Shown piece after piece: positions 11,601 to 23,111 of a stretch of DNA of 64,000 nucleotides. Numbering within the stretch: position 1 is the stretch's first letter; each line of letters starts with the position of its first letter. The notes beneath the pieces were generated by a model. It was not told the origin of the DNA. It ran no database searches and saw nothing but the letters and a program-made list of their open reading frames with translations. Source of the DNA: Camarhynchus parvulus (lineage: Eukaryota; Chordata; Aves; Passeriformes; Thraupidae); NCBI RefSeq assembly GCF_901933205.1, contig NC_044578.1, positions 14,913,501 through 14,977,500 of the forward strand. Direction: 5' to 3'. Both the position numbers and the translations under genes were made by a program.

Positions 11601-13490
11601 TATAATGTTTCTGACCTTTTTTTCCACTTGTAAGTATTTAATCTGGTAGAAGGGATATGACGCAGGTTCAATGACTGGTCACACCTACCCACCTCTGCTG
11701 AAGTGAGTGAGAGCATAAAGGTGGAACTGAGGAGAAAATTTGGCTTATTACATCCACTTATGGCTGTTTATTTCTGGGCTGTGCTATAAGAATGCAATAG
11801 CAGACATAGGCCAGAGCTACTGAAGACTGTTCATATTTTAATGACTACATTCTGGCTGAGAAATTCTTTAATATAAGTAATTTTCAGCACTGCAAATGCA
11901 TGGGGAACAATGAAAGTTGTTTCTAAAAAATGTTAAAGCTGACATCAATCATTTATACATAAGGCACAAAGCAGTGAGGGCAAACTCCTCAGTGCAGATA
12001 AGAGATGTCACAGTAAACTTATGTTCCACAGCAGTGGTATCAGTTACGATCGATCACTTGGTAGCCAGTGGAAGTTACATTTTTACTTTAGTCTTTAAAC
12101 TCTTTTGACTGCTCTACCAAAAGTATTGTTTTAATCTAAAGTGCTAGATCAATATTTCTGATCAATAAGCATTCATTTTCAACTAACAAGGACAATGGTT
12201 AGTGGATTCCTTTAAACATTTTCATTACAAGGAAATCTCTGCTGTTCTAGAAATCAGATCTGTAACAAAGAGTACAAGGAAAAGGGAAATGAGCACAAAA
12301 CATTGCAGAGAACCTCCAGATAAATTCAGCTCTTTCCCAGCACAGTTTTTCTTTCTCCTATGATGCTAAATTAGTAAATACTTGGTATGACTTTTATTCT
12401 TAAAGTAATTTAAAAATTCAACAGCATTATAATTAACTCTTCCTACCAGAGCATAAAAAGCGAAAACAAACAAAATCTGAACTACAAATGCCCAAAACCA
12501 AACGGACAAACTTCAATTGTCAAAAACTTAATTCTTAGTAATAACAAAGTACAAATCAACAAGTACAGCTTAGAAAACCCTGGCTCACTTAGTAAAAGAC
12601 TAGTATAGTTTCCATGAACTTCAGGGAAACCCCTCTCCACTTTCAGCCCAGATCAGTTAGGTCCAAGAAAGGCAACACCTGGCCCAGCCAGCAGCCAAGA
12701 GCTGATCCTCTTTAGGGAGAACCTTTCTTCTTGACCACAGACAGATCTTAAGGACTGAGCACTCTTCCCATTCTTTGGAAAAGCCAGACACCATCTTGCC
12801 AGAACATCTGGAAAGTCTTTCTGTCCCACCCTACTTAGGCTTTTCAGACCAGGACACAAGTCTGCTTTAAATGTCCCAAGGACTCTGATGGACATTAGAG
12901 GCATGTTTGGCTACAAGAAATTAGGAATTTTGCCATAGTGGCGTGTACAGACCACTCCCTTGTACTTTACAAGCCTAACTAGGAGAGAGCATGTTGTTTT
13001 CAATGCCTGCAGCTGTGCTTAGCAATCCCTGCTATACTTAACATTCTCCAACCTTCCATCATCCACACACAATAATTTGCATCTTCTCATATTCTCTTCT
13101 CCTCAAGATATTGGCTATTGTTTACATGGCAAGAAATACTAGAGTTGTAATTAAAAACCAACTGGATAGCTTCAGGCTGGGCTGTCAGCATCCCACACTG
13201 CAGGAACTATGTCCTTGGTGTCCTCCATCTCCTCATGGCATTCCTGGCCCTGAGGTGGTGGAAGATGTTTAACAAGTCCACAGGAACCTCCTTCACAGGC
13301 TGTAAAGCCAGGCTGCTGCAGCTGTGGGCATCTTCCCCAAAGGATGGGTGTGGAGGCAGCTGAAAGCTGTGACTCTCGTGCCCTGCGACCAGTGGCCCCT
13401 GTCTGTGCGGGCACTCACATTGTGTTGACCTGCCTATGTGAAACCAACTTGAAAGCATGAATCAGAGCAGAGCATAAAATGTATGCTCTA
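8621..13490. other. Non-coding stretch; GC-richer patch at 13190-13430
   Basis: Five kilobases of mainly AT-rich DNA with only short frames. The 13190-13430 patch is GC-richer and open in two overlapping minus-strand frames (13172-13458). Neither shows a family resemblance, and the patch lacks CpG enrichment. A-rich simple sequence occurs near 12460-12500. I see no RNA gene or clear repeat. Confidence 0.5.
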
Positions 13491-13505
13491 CCTCCTCCTC
13501 CTCCT
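13491..13505 (+). repeat. Short (CTC)n microsatellite
   Basis: About five tandem copies of a CTC/TCC triplet, uninterrupted. Confidence 0.8.
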
Positions 13506-14439
13506 GGTGACAGAGCTGTGGCTGGGAGAGGGTGCAATTAAAATGCAATAAATACGGCATTCTACTGGTCACATGGACTTCATTTCCCTTCATACTTCTG
13601 TGGCATTACTTTGAGTTTTGAGTCCACCCCAACATTCAAAGTTAAGTCAGAAAATTTGTGTGTTTTAATTTTTATTTATCACAACAAGTGAATTCCATGC
13701 GGATTTCTCTCAGAAACATAAATCAGTCAAGATTTTCTCAACTGCATGTATCACATAGAACTTCATGAGGAGTCTGGGCCAAACTCAGGGGTGCATGCCA
13801 TCTTTGCTCTTAATCTCTAGACAAGATATAGAGGAAGTCAGCTGCTAAAGTGGGTTGCATGCAGATTATGCTTTTCTCTCTGGGAAACGATGGGAAAAGA
13901 ATTTTGGCTCCATTAAATACAAAGTGTCCCCTCAGACAGAGGGCTTAACACAAAATGAATGGGAGGTCAAACTTTTGTTGGGCTATTAATCTGTACTGTG
14001 ACTTATGCAGATTGGAAAATATATGAGAAATGTAAACAGAGTGTTCACTCTGCATTAGATAGCAGGAGATAGGCAGAGTCAGAATAGATAACCTTTTGTG
14101 AACACTAGGAAGCTGGATTTTATGTGAAACTTGTCTGAGTCCGACTCTTTATGGTTCCTATGCATCTACTACAGTACTCAAGTATGAAGGAGTGGGTGAA
14201 GGAGGAGGAATAAGAGGAAGGGAACTGCTGGACAGATGCATAAATTTACCATAAATGGTAAAGCTTTCATTGACTTTAACTAAGCCAAGAAATCAGTTCT
14301 GCTTTTAAAGCAATACAGCCAAAGAGTGACATGGGCAACACAGGACTTTGGGCAATACTAGTCTACATGAAAAAGTGGCACATTCATGAACACTGAAATC
14401 ATGCTAAATCTAAACACAATCTTATGCATCATAAAACTC
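13506..14439. other. Non-coding stretch with nothing recognisable
   Basis: AT-rich sequence without long frames, motif clusters or repeats that I can name. Confidence 0.5.
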
Positions 14440-14850
14440 ATATATATTGCATCTTCCACTCTCTTTGTTGTTCTGTTTCTTTCTCCCCAGCTGTTTTGGC
14501 ATTGTGATCCATTCTTCAGGTGTTTTTCAGTCACAATTATTCCCTTGTTTCAAACACTGGCTCCTGCTCATTTATTTTGCTGACCATGCTTTTTCCATCC
14601 TTTACTACAGTCTTCTCCTTGACTTGTCATAACCTATGTTTTTATTCTGGGCTCTTTATTCTGTTCTGCTTCTCTTATTCTTCTTCTTTCCCTCACTTTC
14701 TCACAGACTCCTTCCTACTAGCCATTTCTTTTCCTTTGTGTAGTGTTCTCTTTATTTATCTCATCGCTACTTCCTTTTCACTTTTTGTACTTTTCCTACT
14801 TGTGTACCTGCTTTCTCTCTGTTATTTGCTTATATATTCCAGGTTCTAAA
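14440..14850 (+). other. Pyrimidine-biased strand, about 400 bases
   Basis: The plus strand is dominated by C and T words (TTCC, CTTT, TTCT) for about 400 bases, so purines are scarce and stop codons rare. This explains three overlapping open frames at 14386-14849 with Phe/Leu/Ser-rich translations. Such frames mimic membrane proteins, but they are overlapping products of composition, so I do not annotate a gene. Confidence 0.6.
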
Positions 14851-14896
14851 GGGAAGAATGGGATTTTAAAGAAATGGTGGGATTTTCTGTCATTGT

Positions 14897-14944
14897 ATAA
14901 CCATTTTCAAAATGGTTTTAAAACCATTTTGAAAAAATGGTATA
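14897..14944. repeat. Long AT-rich near-perfect palindrome
   Basis: The left arm CCATTTTCAAAATGGTTTT (14901-14919) is followed immediately by its reverse complement. Two extra A bases in the right arm (ending 14940) are the only break. Flanking TATAA/TATA words extend the symmetry imperfectly. The centre lies between 14919 and 14920 with no spacer, so the strand can fold into a stem of about 19 pairs. It could be a cruciform-prone site, a transposon-end relic or a replication-slippage product. I recognise no transposon family. Confidence 0.85.
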
Positions 14945-14970
14945 AAACCAAACAAGATTATCAGTAAGGA

Positions 14971-15006
14971 TCCCCTCCCCTCCCCTCCTCTTTCCTTTCT
15001 CCTTTT
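14971..15006 (+). repeat. (CCCCT)n-like pyrimidine microsatellite
   Basis: Three CCCCT units followed by drifting CTCTTTCC words give an uninterrupted pyrimidine run of about 36 bases. Confidence 0.75.
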
Positions 15007-15671
15007 GTTAATTTTATTCGGGAAATAGACATTTCATCATTTAATCTGTGATTTCAGATAAAATCAAGCAAATACTCAATCATCTGAATGATCCATATCA
15101 GAAGCTTTTAATGCAGAACCCAGTCAACTAAGTCCCTCAAAGCCTTCTCTGTACGTCCCCATAATATCACTATGTGAGTAAAGATGACTCAGTAGCTTCC
15201 TGTCACCCAGTCCAGCTAAGCATACCTATAAACCTAGTGAAGACAACCTAGGCTTGTAACTTAGGTGCTCTGAAAGCACCCAGGTCTCTCCTCTACGTGG
15301 GCACTTAACTCTCAGAGTCCTGTGCTGTGCTCTGAATGACAGTTCAGCAAGGTGTTGAGAAGCAGTTAGTAAGAATAATTCTCTTTGAGCTTACCACCTA
15401 CTGGATGTTCTCAGCAACCCCCAGGATTGCAGTGCCTTCTGACATCACTTACTTCAAAACAAAGCAGATGGAAAGCAGGCACACAAGGAGCTAAACCAGT
15501 TCATGACACCAGTCTACTCTATATGATTGGCCATGGCCCATGGAATCGGAAAGCTGCTACTGGCCTGTATACTGGAGTTTGGGAACCTCACTGAGCTGGG
15601 TACCTGAGATATGACACAACTAGAAGTGTGTACTATACACACAGCATATTAAACAGCTGATGTTACATGCT
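15007..15671. other. Non-coding stretch with nothing recognisable
   Basis: Mixed composition and no long frame. GGCCATGGCCCATGG near 15530 is a small palindromic word. No family was assigned. Confidence 0.5.
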
Positions 15672-15693
15672 TTGGGGGAATATTTCCCCCCAA
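15672..15693. repeat. Short G/C-capped hairpin
   Basis: TTGGGGGAA is followed by TAT and then TTCCCCCCAA, an inverted repeat with one extra C. It would fold into a nine-pair stem. No T-run follows and no adjacent gene gives it a role. Confidence 0.7.
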
Positions 15694-15725
15694 ATAACTG
15701 TGGGAAATATTAATTATTTATGGAA

Positions 15726-15789
15726 TATTTGCATAACTGCATAATGTGTCTAGATATAAATAACAGATTATTTGCATAACTGCATAATG
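15726..15789 (+). repeat. Two exact 21-base direct repeats, period 43
   Basis: Positions 15726-15746 and 15769-15789 are identical and contain TTTGCATAACTGCATAATG. The 22 bases between them are unique. The identity suggests a recent local duplication or selection on the word. Each copy contains two GCATAA half-words reminiscent of POU or CDX sites. Confidence 0.85.
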
Positions 15790-16205
15790 CCACTAATCAC
15801 GGGAAGAAAAAAAGAACAAAATATTTCTGGCATTTGATCACACTGTATCATATATGCCCTGTGATTCTTCTTCAAGCTCTCCCAGAGAGAAGCTGAAGCC
15901 AAGGCCCAACTAAGCTCTGTACGCCTGTATTTTGTAAGGGGAACAACAGGTAAACTTTCAAACACAATGCAAGTGCTTTGTGGACAGTATTCCAACTTCG
16001 AGGCCCTGCAAACCCCTACAGGCTGGATGGTGTTTTGCACAGATTATTTGTCCAAAACTGGAAGAGAAAACAGCCCATGTGCACAATGTGCATGACTTTC
16101 TACAAGCAAAATTCACAACTCTGTCATCCATCCTGTCATCACTCGTCTCTTAGGCAGCAGTTTTCATCCTTACATCAAAGTGCTGAACCAGGGCAAGAAG
16201 TAAGA

Positions 16206-16320
16206 TTACCCAGATAAGGACACTCAGGCCCAGAAACATGAAGTGACTTTGGCAAAGTCAGAGCACAAGCAAATCAGCTGTCAGGGAGATGGGCTAAAGG
16301 CCTGTCCAGTGCTACAGCTC
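16206..16320 (+). mobile_element. MIR-like SINE fragment (tail region)
   Basis: The order of words TTACCCAGATAAGG, CACTCAGGCCCAGA, AAGTGACTTTGGCAAAGTCA and then CAGCTGTCAGGGAGATGGGCT follows the familiar MIR/CORE-SINE 3' consensus. In that consensus, 'ttacagatgaggaaactgaggcacaga' is followed by 'aagtgacttgcccaaggtcacacagc' and a 'gcagagctggg' block. Divergence is high, as expected for an element that predates amniote radiation. The family name is from memory. Confidence 0.55.
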
Positions 16321-16523
16321 AGCAAAGCTAAGAACCATTGTGGAAAGGGAAGGCAGCCCATGCCATGCAGAGAGATACCAGTCCAGAGGAAAAGCTGTGT
16401 GCACACTTCCTCCCCATCATCAGGGAGCTGAGAGAAACACTGCAGTGATCTTAGTCTAGCTCAAAGGCATCACTAAGCAGAAACAATCCTGAAAATATGA
16501 GCTGAGTTTGTCAAGCTTTAATA

Positions 16524-16597
16524 TTCCCTAATAACCACTGTTCTTTCTCTGTTAAAGATTTCCCGATAACTGCTGTTCTTTTTTCTCTGCTAAATAC
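16524..16597 (+). repeat. Two-copy diverged tandem repeat, period about 36
   Basis: TTCCCTAATAACCACTGTTC starts at 16524 and TTCCCGATAACTGCTGTTCT at 16560. In both copies a pyrimidine stretch and then CTGTTAAAGA or CTGCTAAATA follow. The copies differ at several positions and by small indels, so the duplication is not recent. Confidence 0.7.
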
Positions 16598-17009
16598 TAT
16601 TTACTTCAGTGCTGGAGTTTCTAACATATACAACACTGACTTCATTTTTAATGGTATTTTGGTCTAATTTCAGAGCTTGATTTCCCAGTACAAACTCAAG
16701 TAACAAATGTATAATTATTCTCATAAATAACTCAGCACCTTACAGTAGGTTTCAAACAAATTTCCCCACAAGGCACAAGTGCCCTATATTAAATTCTTTT
16801 AAAGTGTTAGTTGATTAAGGTAAAAATTAGTTGTTATTACCTTATGGACACTTTAGTTTTCACAGCATTTCAAAGCTGGTCCTATCAGGAGTAGATTTGT
16901 TGCCACCCACTGGTACAATCATCAGGAAAATTAATAATCATATTCAGTCTGACTATAAATCATTGTGGTACAGGCAATTAATTTCTGTAGAAAAATAAAA
17001 GATCTATAA

Positions 17010-17330
17010 GTAGTATTATTGTGCAAACTACATGATGTGAAAATGCAGATCCAGCACAGGCAAATTAGAAACCCAATGCTACTAATTCCAGAATGTGATA
17101 ATGCTGGGTCATCTGAGGCTGGACAGCCAGAAATTCTCAATAAATGATGCTGGCAGCTCCTAGCAGCTAATGATTGTTTTATCGTGTTTATGCTGCATTT
17201 GGAATTTGTGAACCCGATACAAGCATATGTGCAGAGAGCGAGTCTGGACAAAACAATCACAGCTAAGATTTTTCATACATCTTCTACTGCTAAAATGAGG
17301 CAGATTCTTGCATTTGTTTATATCCTTGCC
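17010..17330. promoter_or_regulatory. Candidate conserved regulatory element with inverted SOX-type sites
   Basis: TGATTGTTTT at 17171-17180 is mirrored exactly by AAAACAATCA at 17250-17259. Both contain the SOX core ATTGTT/AACAAT. TAATGATTG overlaps the first. The surroundings have a non-repetitive, compositionally balanced texture typical of vertebrate non-coding conserved elements. A 105-codon frame (17184-17501) overlaps, but it starts at GTG and has no recognisable domain. Conservation itself cannot be seen from one sequence. Confidence 0.3.
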
Positions 17331-19273
17331 ATTGCAGAGGGCAGATTTCTATATAGCTCCTCTCCCATTAAGGCCGTGGTGGTCCTGGTGAGAACTGGAG
17401 ATGATGTGTACCCTCACAGACCACCATATGCCCCTTATAAGCTAGATTTGTATTTCTCTACCAACACACACTATGATCCTGCAACATCATATGTTTGCTA
17501 GAAGTTAGGCAAATATTGCATCAAGGCAATAAAATTTAGTTTGTGTTTAGAATCAGAGAAAATAAAGCAGCTAGAACTCTAAATTTTTATTGTCTTACCC
17601 GTTAAGATAGTATGTCCTGTGGCTCTATGAGAGATACTATTATAGAAGACTGATATTCAGTTTCCTTTGCTCCAAATAAGTCAAAGGATTCCCCAAATCT
17701 CTGGATTTGAGTTTTCAATATTCAGGAAATCAATTAAATAAAATTCACATACCAGAGAAACAAAACAATACGTTGCCACCGGCTTTTAGTCCATTAGACA
17801 AATTATTCTCTAGGGATTAATTTCAGTCAAATTCACCATACCTGAGGACATTTGAACAACATTTGCTAATACCTTGAACTGGAGGCTACAGACTAAATGA
17901 AAAGTAAAATCTCTACCCATTTGTTGCTGGGTTTTCAAAAGCCAGACTGAAAAAGGATTACAATGGAAGTACCGTAAAGTGAAGTATCTATGAAAAAGAG
18001 ATAAATTAATTCACATTGTGATTATTCACATACCAAAAAATTTGAAATATTGTAAAAAAATATTTTAAAGGCATTTAAAAAAGATGGATGGACTTCCTTT
18101 TTTAGCCAATTATAAATGTTTTTTTCTGCTGCTTGATCCAGCTTTGAAATCAAGTACTTTGAAGTATAAGTATCCGGACTCCACAGGGAAGTTCATTATT
18201 GAAGAAGTGCATATCAAGTGAATAAGGAAGCTCTCTCTTGGAAAATCTTACAGGACATTTAAAAAAGTTTCTAAGATGGAAGCAGAATGGAGGAATAATT
18301 ATCTGTCATTGGGGCTTCTGTTTATTTTGTAAGAGCAAAACCAATTCAACAGGCCATATTAATTTGCCATTTACTCAGTGTTCAGGTATGAAGTATTCCA
18401 GACAGAATGCACCTAGATGCTTTACTGGATGAAACAGCATGCTACCAGAAAGCTATTGCCTGTAGTTAGAAAAGAAAGCCCAATTTCCTCATTAGGAAAT
18501 AGATGTAAATAATTCAGGGATGTGATGTTTTCCATGGAGATACACGATGCATTTAATGCATTTTAAACAGTTGAAGGAAACTCCAAAGAAATGTACCTGC
18601 TTCCACAAAGATCAGCACAGATGTTTATATTAATATACAGGATTTTGGACCACATTGCTGCCCACAATAGTATAGTTTGTTTACTAAAGACAAGCTTGTG
18701 TTTAAGAAATTGAGAAAACCCTTTGCACTTCCAGCAAATCTGCAAACAAACCTAAACATACCAAAATGATAGAAATAATTTTGCTTGTCACTTTGTCTCT
18801 TTCTTTCTTCTTAATATCCCCAAAGGAAGTCCATATCTTGCAAGTGACCCTAGCCACGTCCTTAGCTGCTTTGGAAAAATGATTTAAATAAGTGATGTTA
18901 CCAAATTTTTCAATTTGTCAGCTAACCTATAGGCTTTACTGGACAATCATTGGCACATTTCAGGAACTACAATGCCTGGATGAGTGGTCCTTGCTGCCTG
19001 TACCTATATGAGCGTAGTGGGCTGTTATTGCCCATTGTAGACTTTCTGTACAGATAGAAGGGTCTGACACCCTCACAGAACACCCACATATGCCCCAAAC
19101 CTGCTGTATATCCTGTTCAAGTGTAGCTATGTGTTCTTTCATTTGGGTTTCAAATGACATTTTCATTTTAAATTTAAGTATTGAGCCATAGCCAAATCTG
19201 TGCTATCATCTAGGTTTACACGGTCATTATAAAGCTTTGATAAACATCTAGGCATAACATATAGTTGAGTGCA
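17331..19273. other. Non-coding stretch with nothing recognisable
   Basis: AT-rich DNA with A runs near 18050. Only short frames occur and no repeat could be named. Confidence 0.5.
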
Positions 19274-19298
19274 ATCTATCTAATCTATCTGTCTATCT
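19274..19298 (+). repeat. Interrupted (ATCT)n microsatellite
   Basis: Five to six tetranucleotide units of the type ATCT/GTCT with interruptions. Confidence 0.7.
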
Positions 19299-20653
19299 CC
19301 TTGCAATTCTTCCCATATACGGGACATAAATCTTAGGCAGGGATTTGAGAATGTATTAGGATAGTATCAAAAGAGATGAAAAGCACAGCTGTTCCAGCTA
19401 AAGGCCCTTCCTGATTTGTTAAACAAACATAAAACTGAGTTGAGAATCTCCCAGATTCACCTGGTTCAGCTGTATACAAAGAGCAGTTAAATTAAATGAT
19501 CTTTCTTACAAAGGTCAAAAGTTAAGTGTCCCTGGTTACATGAGGCCTCATGCCTAATGGGATGATAATCCAATTCTATCGCATCTAGAAAGAATCCTTC
19601 TCCTAGTTATTAAATATGCATGTCCATCCCAAGCAAAATATATTGAAGCAGTGAGAAGTGGAGATAATATACCGCACCAGACAAGAGTTGCAAAAATGTC
19701 AACTTGAAACAGAAGAGCAGGAAAGAAAAAACAAACTAAACCTCCCACAGACAGTTCCATGGGGTAAAAAGAATTGGAAAATATTTGCAAAGTCGAAAAT
19801 CATAACAAAACCTGAAAGAGAACCATGCTCACACTGAAGTTACATGACCTTTCCCAGGAAATGTTTATTCTAATTTTGATGCAATATTTTAATAATCACA
19901 TTAAATGCTGATAAAAGAAAGAACAGGAACTTCATCTTTCAGGGCAGTAACTCCACAGCAGGTTTTGTTTCCACAGACAATCACCCATATAATCTGTAAG
20001 ATTCTCCTATTTTCAAGCAGATAAAATTGCAAGTGTCAGTTGCAAAAAAACCAAAAGGTCATTCTGGAAATTCTGGTCCTTTAACCTTACAGTCAACCAA
20101 GTCCTTTTAGTCCTTCAGAGCTGATAACTGCCAGAACAACACTGAGTTAAGACTTGTAAAACTCACAAGAGTTTTAGTAATGCACTTCAGTGCTCTTCCA
20201 CTGTATCACACTGCTTTGCATCAACAGCTCGGGAAATCTAAACAGGTAAATGAAAAAGGCAGATTCCAGACCCTCTGACCAAGGTGAGCATGACGGAATG
20301 CTAACTGCATTTGAATGATACTACTTGCTAGGTGTAGGATGTTCTCTGGAAAAGAGTACAGCTTCTCCCAGTGGTTAATCACTTCGTTCATTAGAAGTAT
20401 GGGCCTTACTCGTAGTTGGACTGCCCTGCTTTGTCTGGGAAGCCACCAGTCTGCTATGCCCTTCTCTACTTGCCTATGGGAACCTCAATGAGCAGAGGCC
20501 AGCAACCAAGACTCCCCAAATAAGCCAGCTGTAGATTAAAACAAATAAAGCAACATCCAAGGATCTAATAAAACCTCAAAACCTTTGCAGCAACTCAACC
20601 AATGGAGCTGGAAAAATCACCGCTGGATTTTTCTCTCACTGTCCTTCCCCAAC

Positions 20654-20678
20654 AGTGCTTGGCCTTGTACCAAGCACT
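20654..20678. repeat. Perfect 9-bp hairpin with 7-base loop
   Basis: AGTGCTTGG, then CCTTGTA, then CCAAGCACT. The stem is perfect but short. It has no T-run and no adjacent gene. Chance is possible in 64 kb. Confidence 0.6.
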
Positions 20679-23097
20679 AGTCAGCCCAGGAAACTGAACA
20701 CTAAGGAGCAACACAACGGAGACAGTGAGTAGTGTGACCTACAAAGGCACTGAGGATTGTGTGAGGTGGCTGCTGTACTGCAGTCTGATGCAACAGGACT
20801 GACAGAGCATAGTCCTCTTGTAAGGTTAGGTTTGAAGGTCAAGCAGGAGTAGAGCCCAGCTGCAGATTTAACAGCACCAATCCACTGCCATTTCAAGATT
20901 TCCTTCATAATAGAATTTTCATGAGACTCATCAAGTTTCACACATGCTTACGCATTACTTATCACTGTGGTATTTGAGCACCTTAGACCAGCTGTTTCAT
21001 GTGAAACTTGTTGCCATAGGCCAAAATCTCATGAGGTTTTGAATTTATATTAGTAGTTCCTGTTCAGTTTTGGGTCCAACACAGACTTCAAACTACTAAG
21101 ATGTTTTGAGAACCTTAGAAACAGAGGTTCTGCTTTGGACTGATGTTTCTTCCTTAACAAAAATCACTTAGATAATTTCCACTGAAGTCACTCTGTATGC
21201 ATCTGTCTTCTTTATCAGTAAATTCCCAGTGTGTTCCTTGTTGCACACTGTTTTAATTAGTGTTAGATAGTCTTGTATATTCAGCAAAAAACTCAAAATA
21301 TGACAAACGTGATTAAATGTTTCAGTTTTGAGAACATCAGCTTAGGTAAGCTTTTACACAATAAGGCATTAATAATCTTTTGCATACGATATAAAACAAT
21401 TTTCTGTGATTGATTAGCCATGTGCTGATCTTAACAATGATACCAGTGGATGAACACTACTCATTCTGTAGGCAGATATAGTTAGAGAGATATACATTAA
21501 AATTATCATAGAATTAGGAAGTAAATAAATGTTTAAGTAAAATATTTGGTTTTTTATCCTTGGAACCTAATGATTACGAAGTTTATTGGATGTTTTACAT
21601 TTTACTCAGAAGCCATCATGTGGTTATTATCGATAGAAGAAAATAGAGAAGAACTGAGTTACAAATTTCAATAAATAAAGTGTTTTTCTAAATTTGTATG
21701 CACTGGTATGTATGTGTTTGTGGTTGCAAACTATGTATTAGACGCAAAATGAAACGGGGAGAACAAAATACCTCAAGGCCCCAAATGATGTAAGCAAGGC
21801 TCTATGTATTAAATGTTAAAATTATCATTATGTGTTAGGCGTGTATACACACCACTGCTCTCTACTGGGTTACATCAGAAATGCCTATCTTTAACTCGAA
21901 ATGCCTACACTGCCACTAAGTGAAATGATTTTTCCTTAGATCACTGGATAAGAACTTGTTTACAGAGTAACAAACAGGTTTTAACACTGATGTTTAGCAT
22001 AAATTAAGGGGCCAGGTTGTGTAACATAGTGTCAACAAACCCTATATAGGGCAGTTGCATCTCAAATTCTATTACTATAAATGAGATCTGAAATTATGGT
22101 AAGAATCGAACATACTTTTTTTTTTAAACTGTTCCTACTCATTTAAATGGCATCAACTACCCATTCAAACTGCCTGTGTCTTTGTTTCTTGCCTCTGGTC
22201 CCCATAGGCAGAGCCATCCCAAACACCAAGCAGTTCAAAGAAGCAGATAATTAACTACTGCCTATTGTACAAATTGCACATTTTCAATTAATGTTCTACC
22301 TCACAGGCAGGGCAGCTAGTTTTAATCAGTCTCATGACATCAACTGGTTACTGTTTCAGATACTAGAAGGCGCCTTGATGGTGCCATGCAGGCAGACTGC
22401 AGCACACAGCCCCTTCAGCTGGTCTCTGTTGTGTGTAGTGCTCCTTCCTAAACATTTGAAAGAAAAAGGTTATAAGATGAGGGATTCACTAAAGGTCATT
22501 CTTCTTGGGGGGGCTGTGCATACAGTGTTCAAATGGTTTTAAGTTGCCATACTCAGTTTTCATAGCTTCAGGCCTAAGCCATGCTAAGGAAGATAATAGA
22601 TCAGGTGGACACAAAGGCAATTTGTAGCCATTTTCTCTTTGCATCTGGCTTGCAGCATGCTCCATCAGCACCACTGCAGCCTGGTGCAGTTTAGAGCAAC
22701 CTTGAGACTACTCTAACTTTGGTGGCCCTGAAGGAACTGCAAAATGGCTTTCCTTCTTGGTCATTTGTTTGTTTGGGGTTTTTTCGGGTGTCCTGTGTTG
22801 AACACAGATTAGGTAATTATAGGAGCCAGGTTTAGTTCCTGTAGTTTTTTTTAACATAACACTAAAAATTTCATCACACCAGTGAATTAAAAATAGAAAG
22901 TGTTTGGATTTGGGGTGGAGATGGGCAAGGCAAGAGAGAACAGAAAACTCGGGGAGCAGAGCAAAAAAACACACTTCATTTTCACAAATAGGAGAATGAC
23001 CTTTATAATGCAGTTGGAGCCTTGCTTCTTGTCAGTTATGGGTCAGTGCCCTATTACTGTATTGTCCACACACCATCACTGCAGCAGTGCAGCCGCA

Positions 23098-23111
23098 CCC
23101 CTAGAGGGAGG
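23098..23111 (+). promoter_or_regulatory. Weak CTCF-like motif
   Basis: CCCCTAGAGGGAGG matches the degenerate CTCF core CCASYAGRKGGCRS at 12 of 14 positions. The missing C of GGC is an important position, so binding is doubtful. Confidence 0.18.

Noticed and set aside
14386..14849. Hydrophobic, membrane-protein-like translations
   Set aside because: Three overlapping frames share the same look because the strand is pyrimidine-rich; TTT/CTT codons give Phe and Leu by default.
17184..17501. 105-codon plus frame over the SOX-site element
   Set aside because: GTG start, no domain, and the texture fits a regulatory element better.
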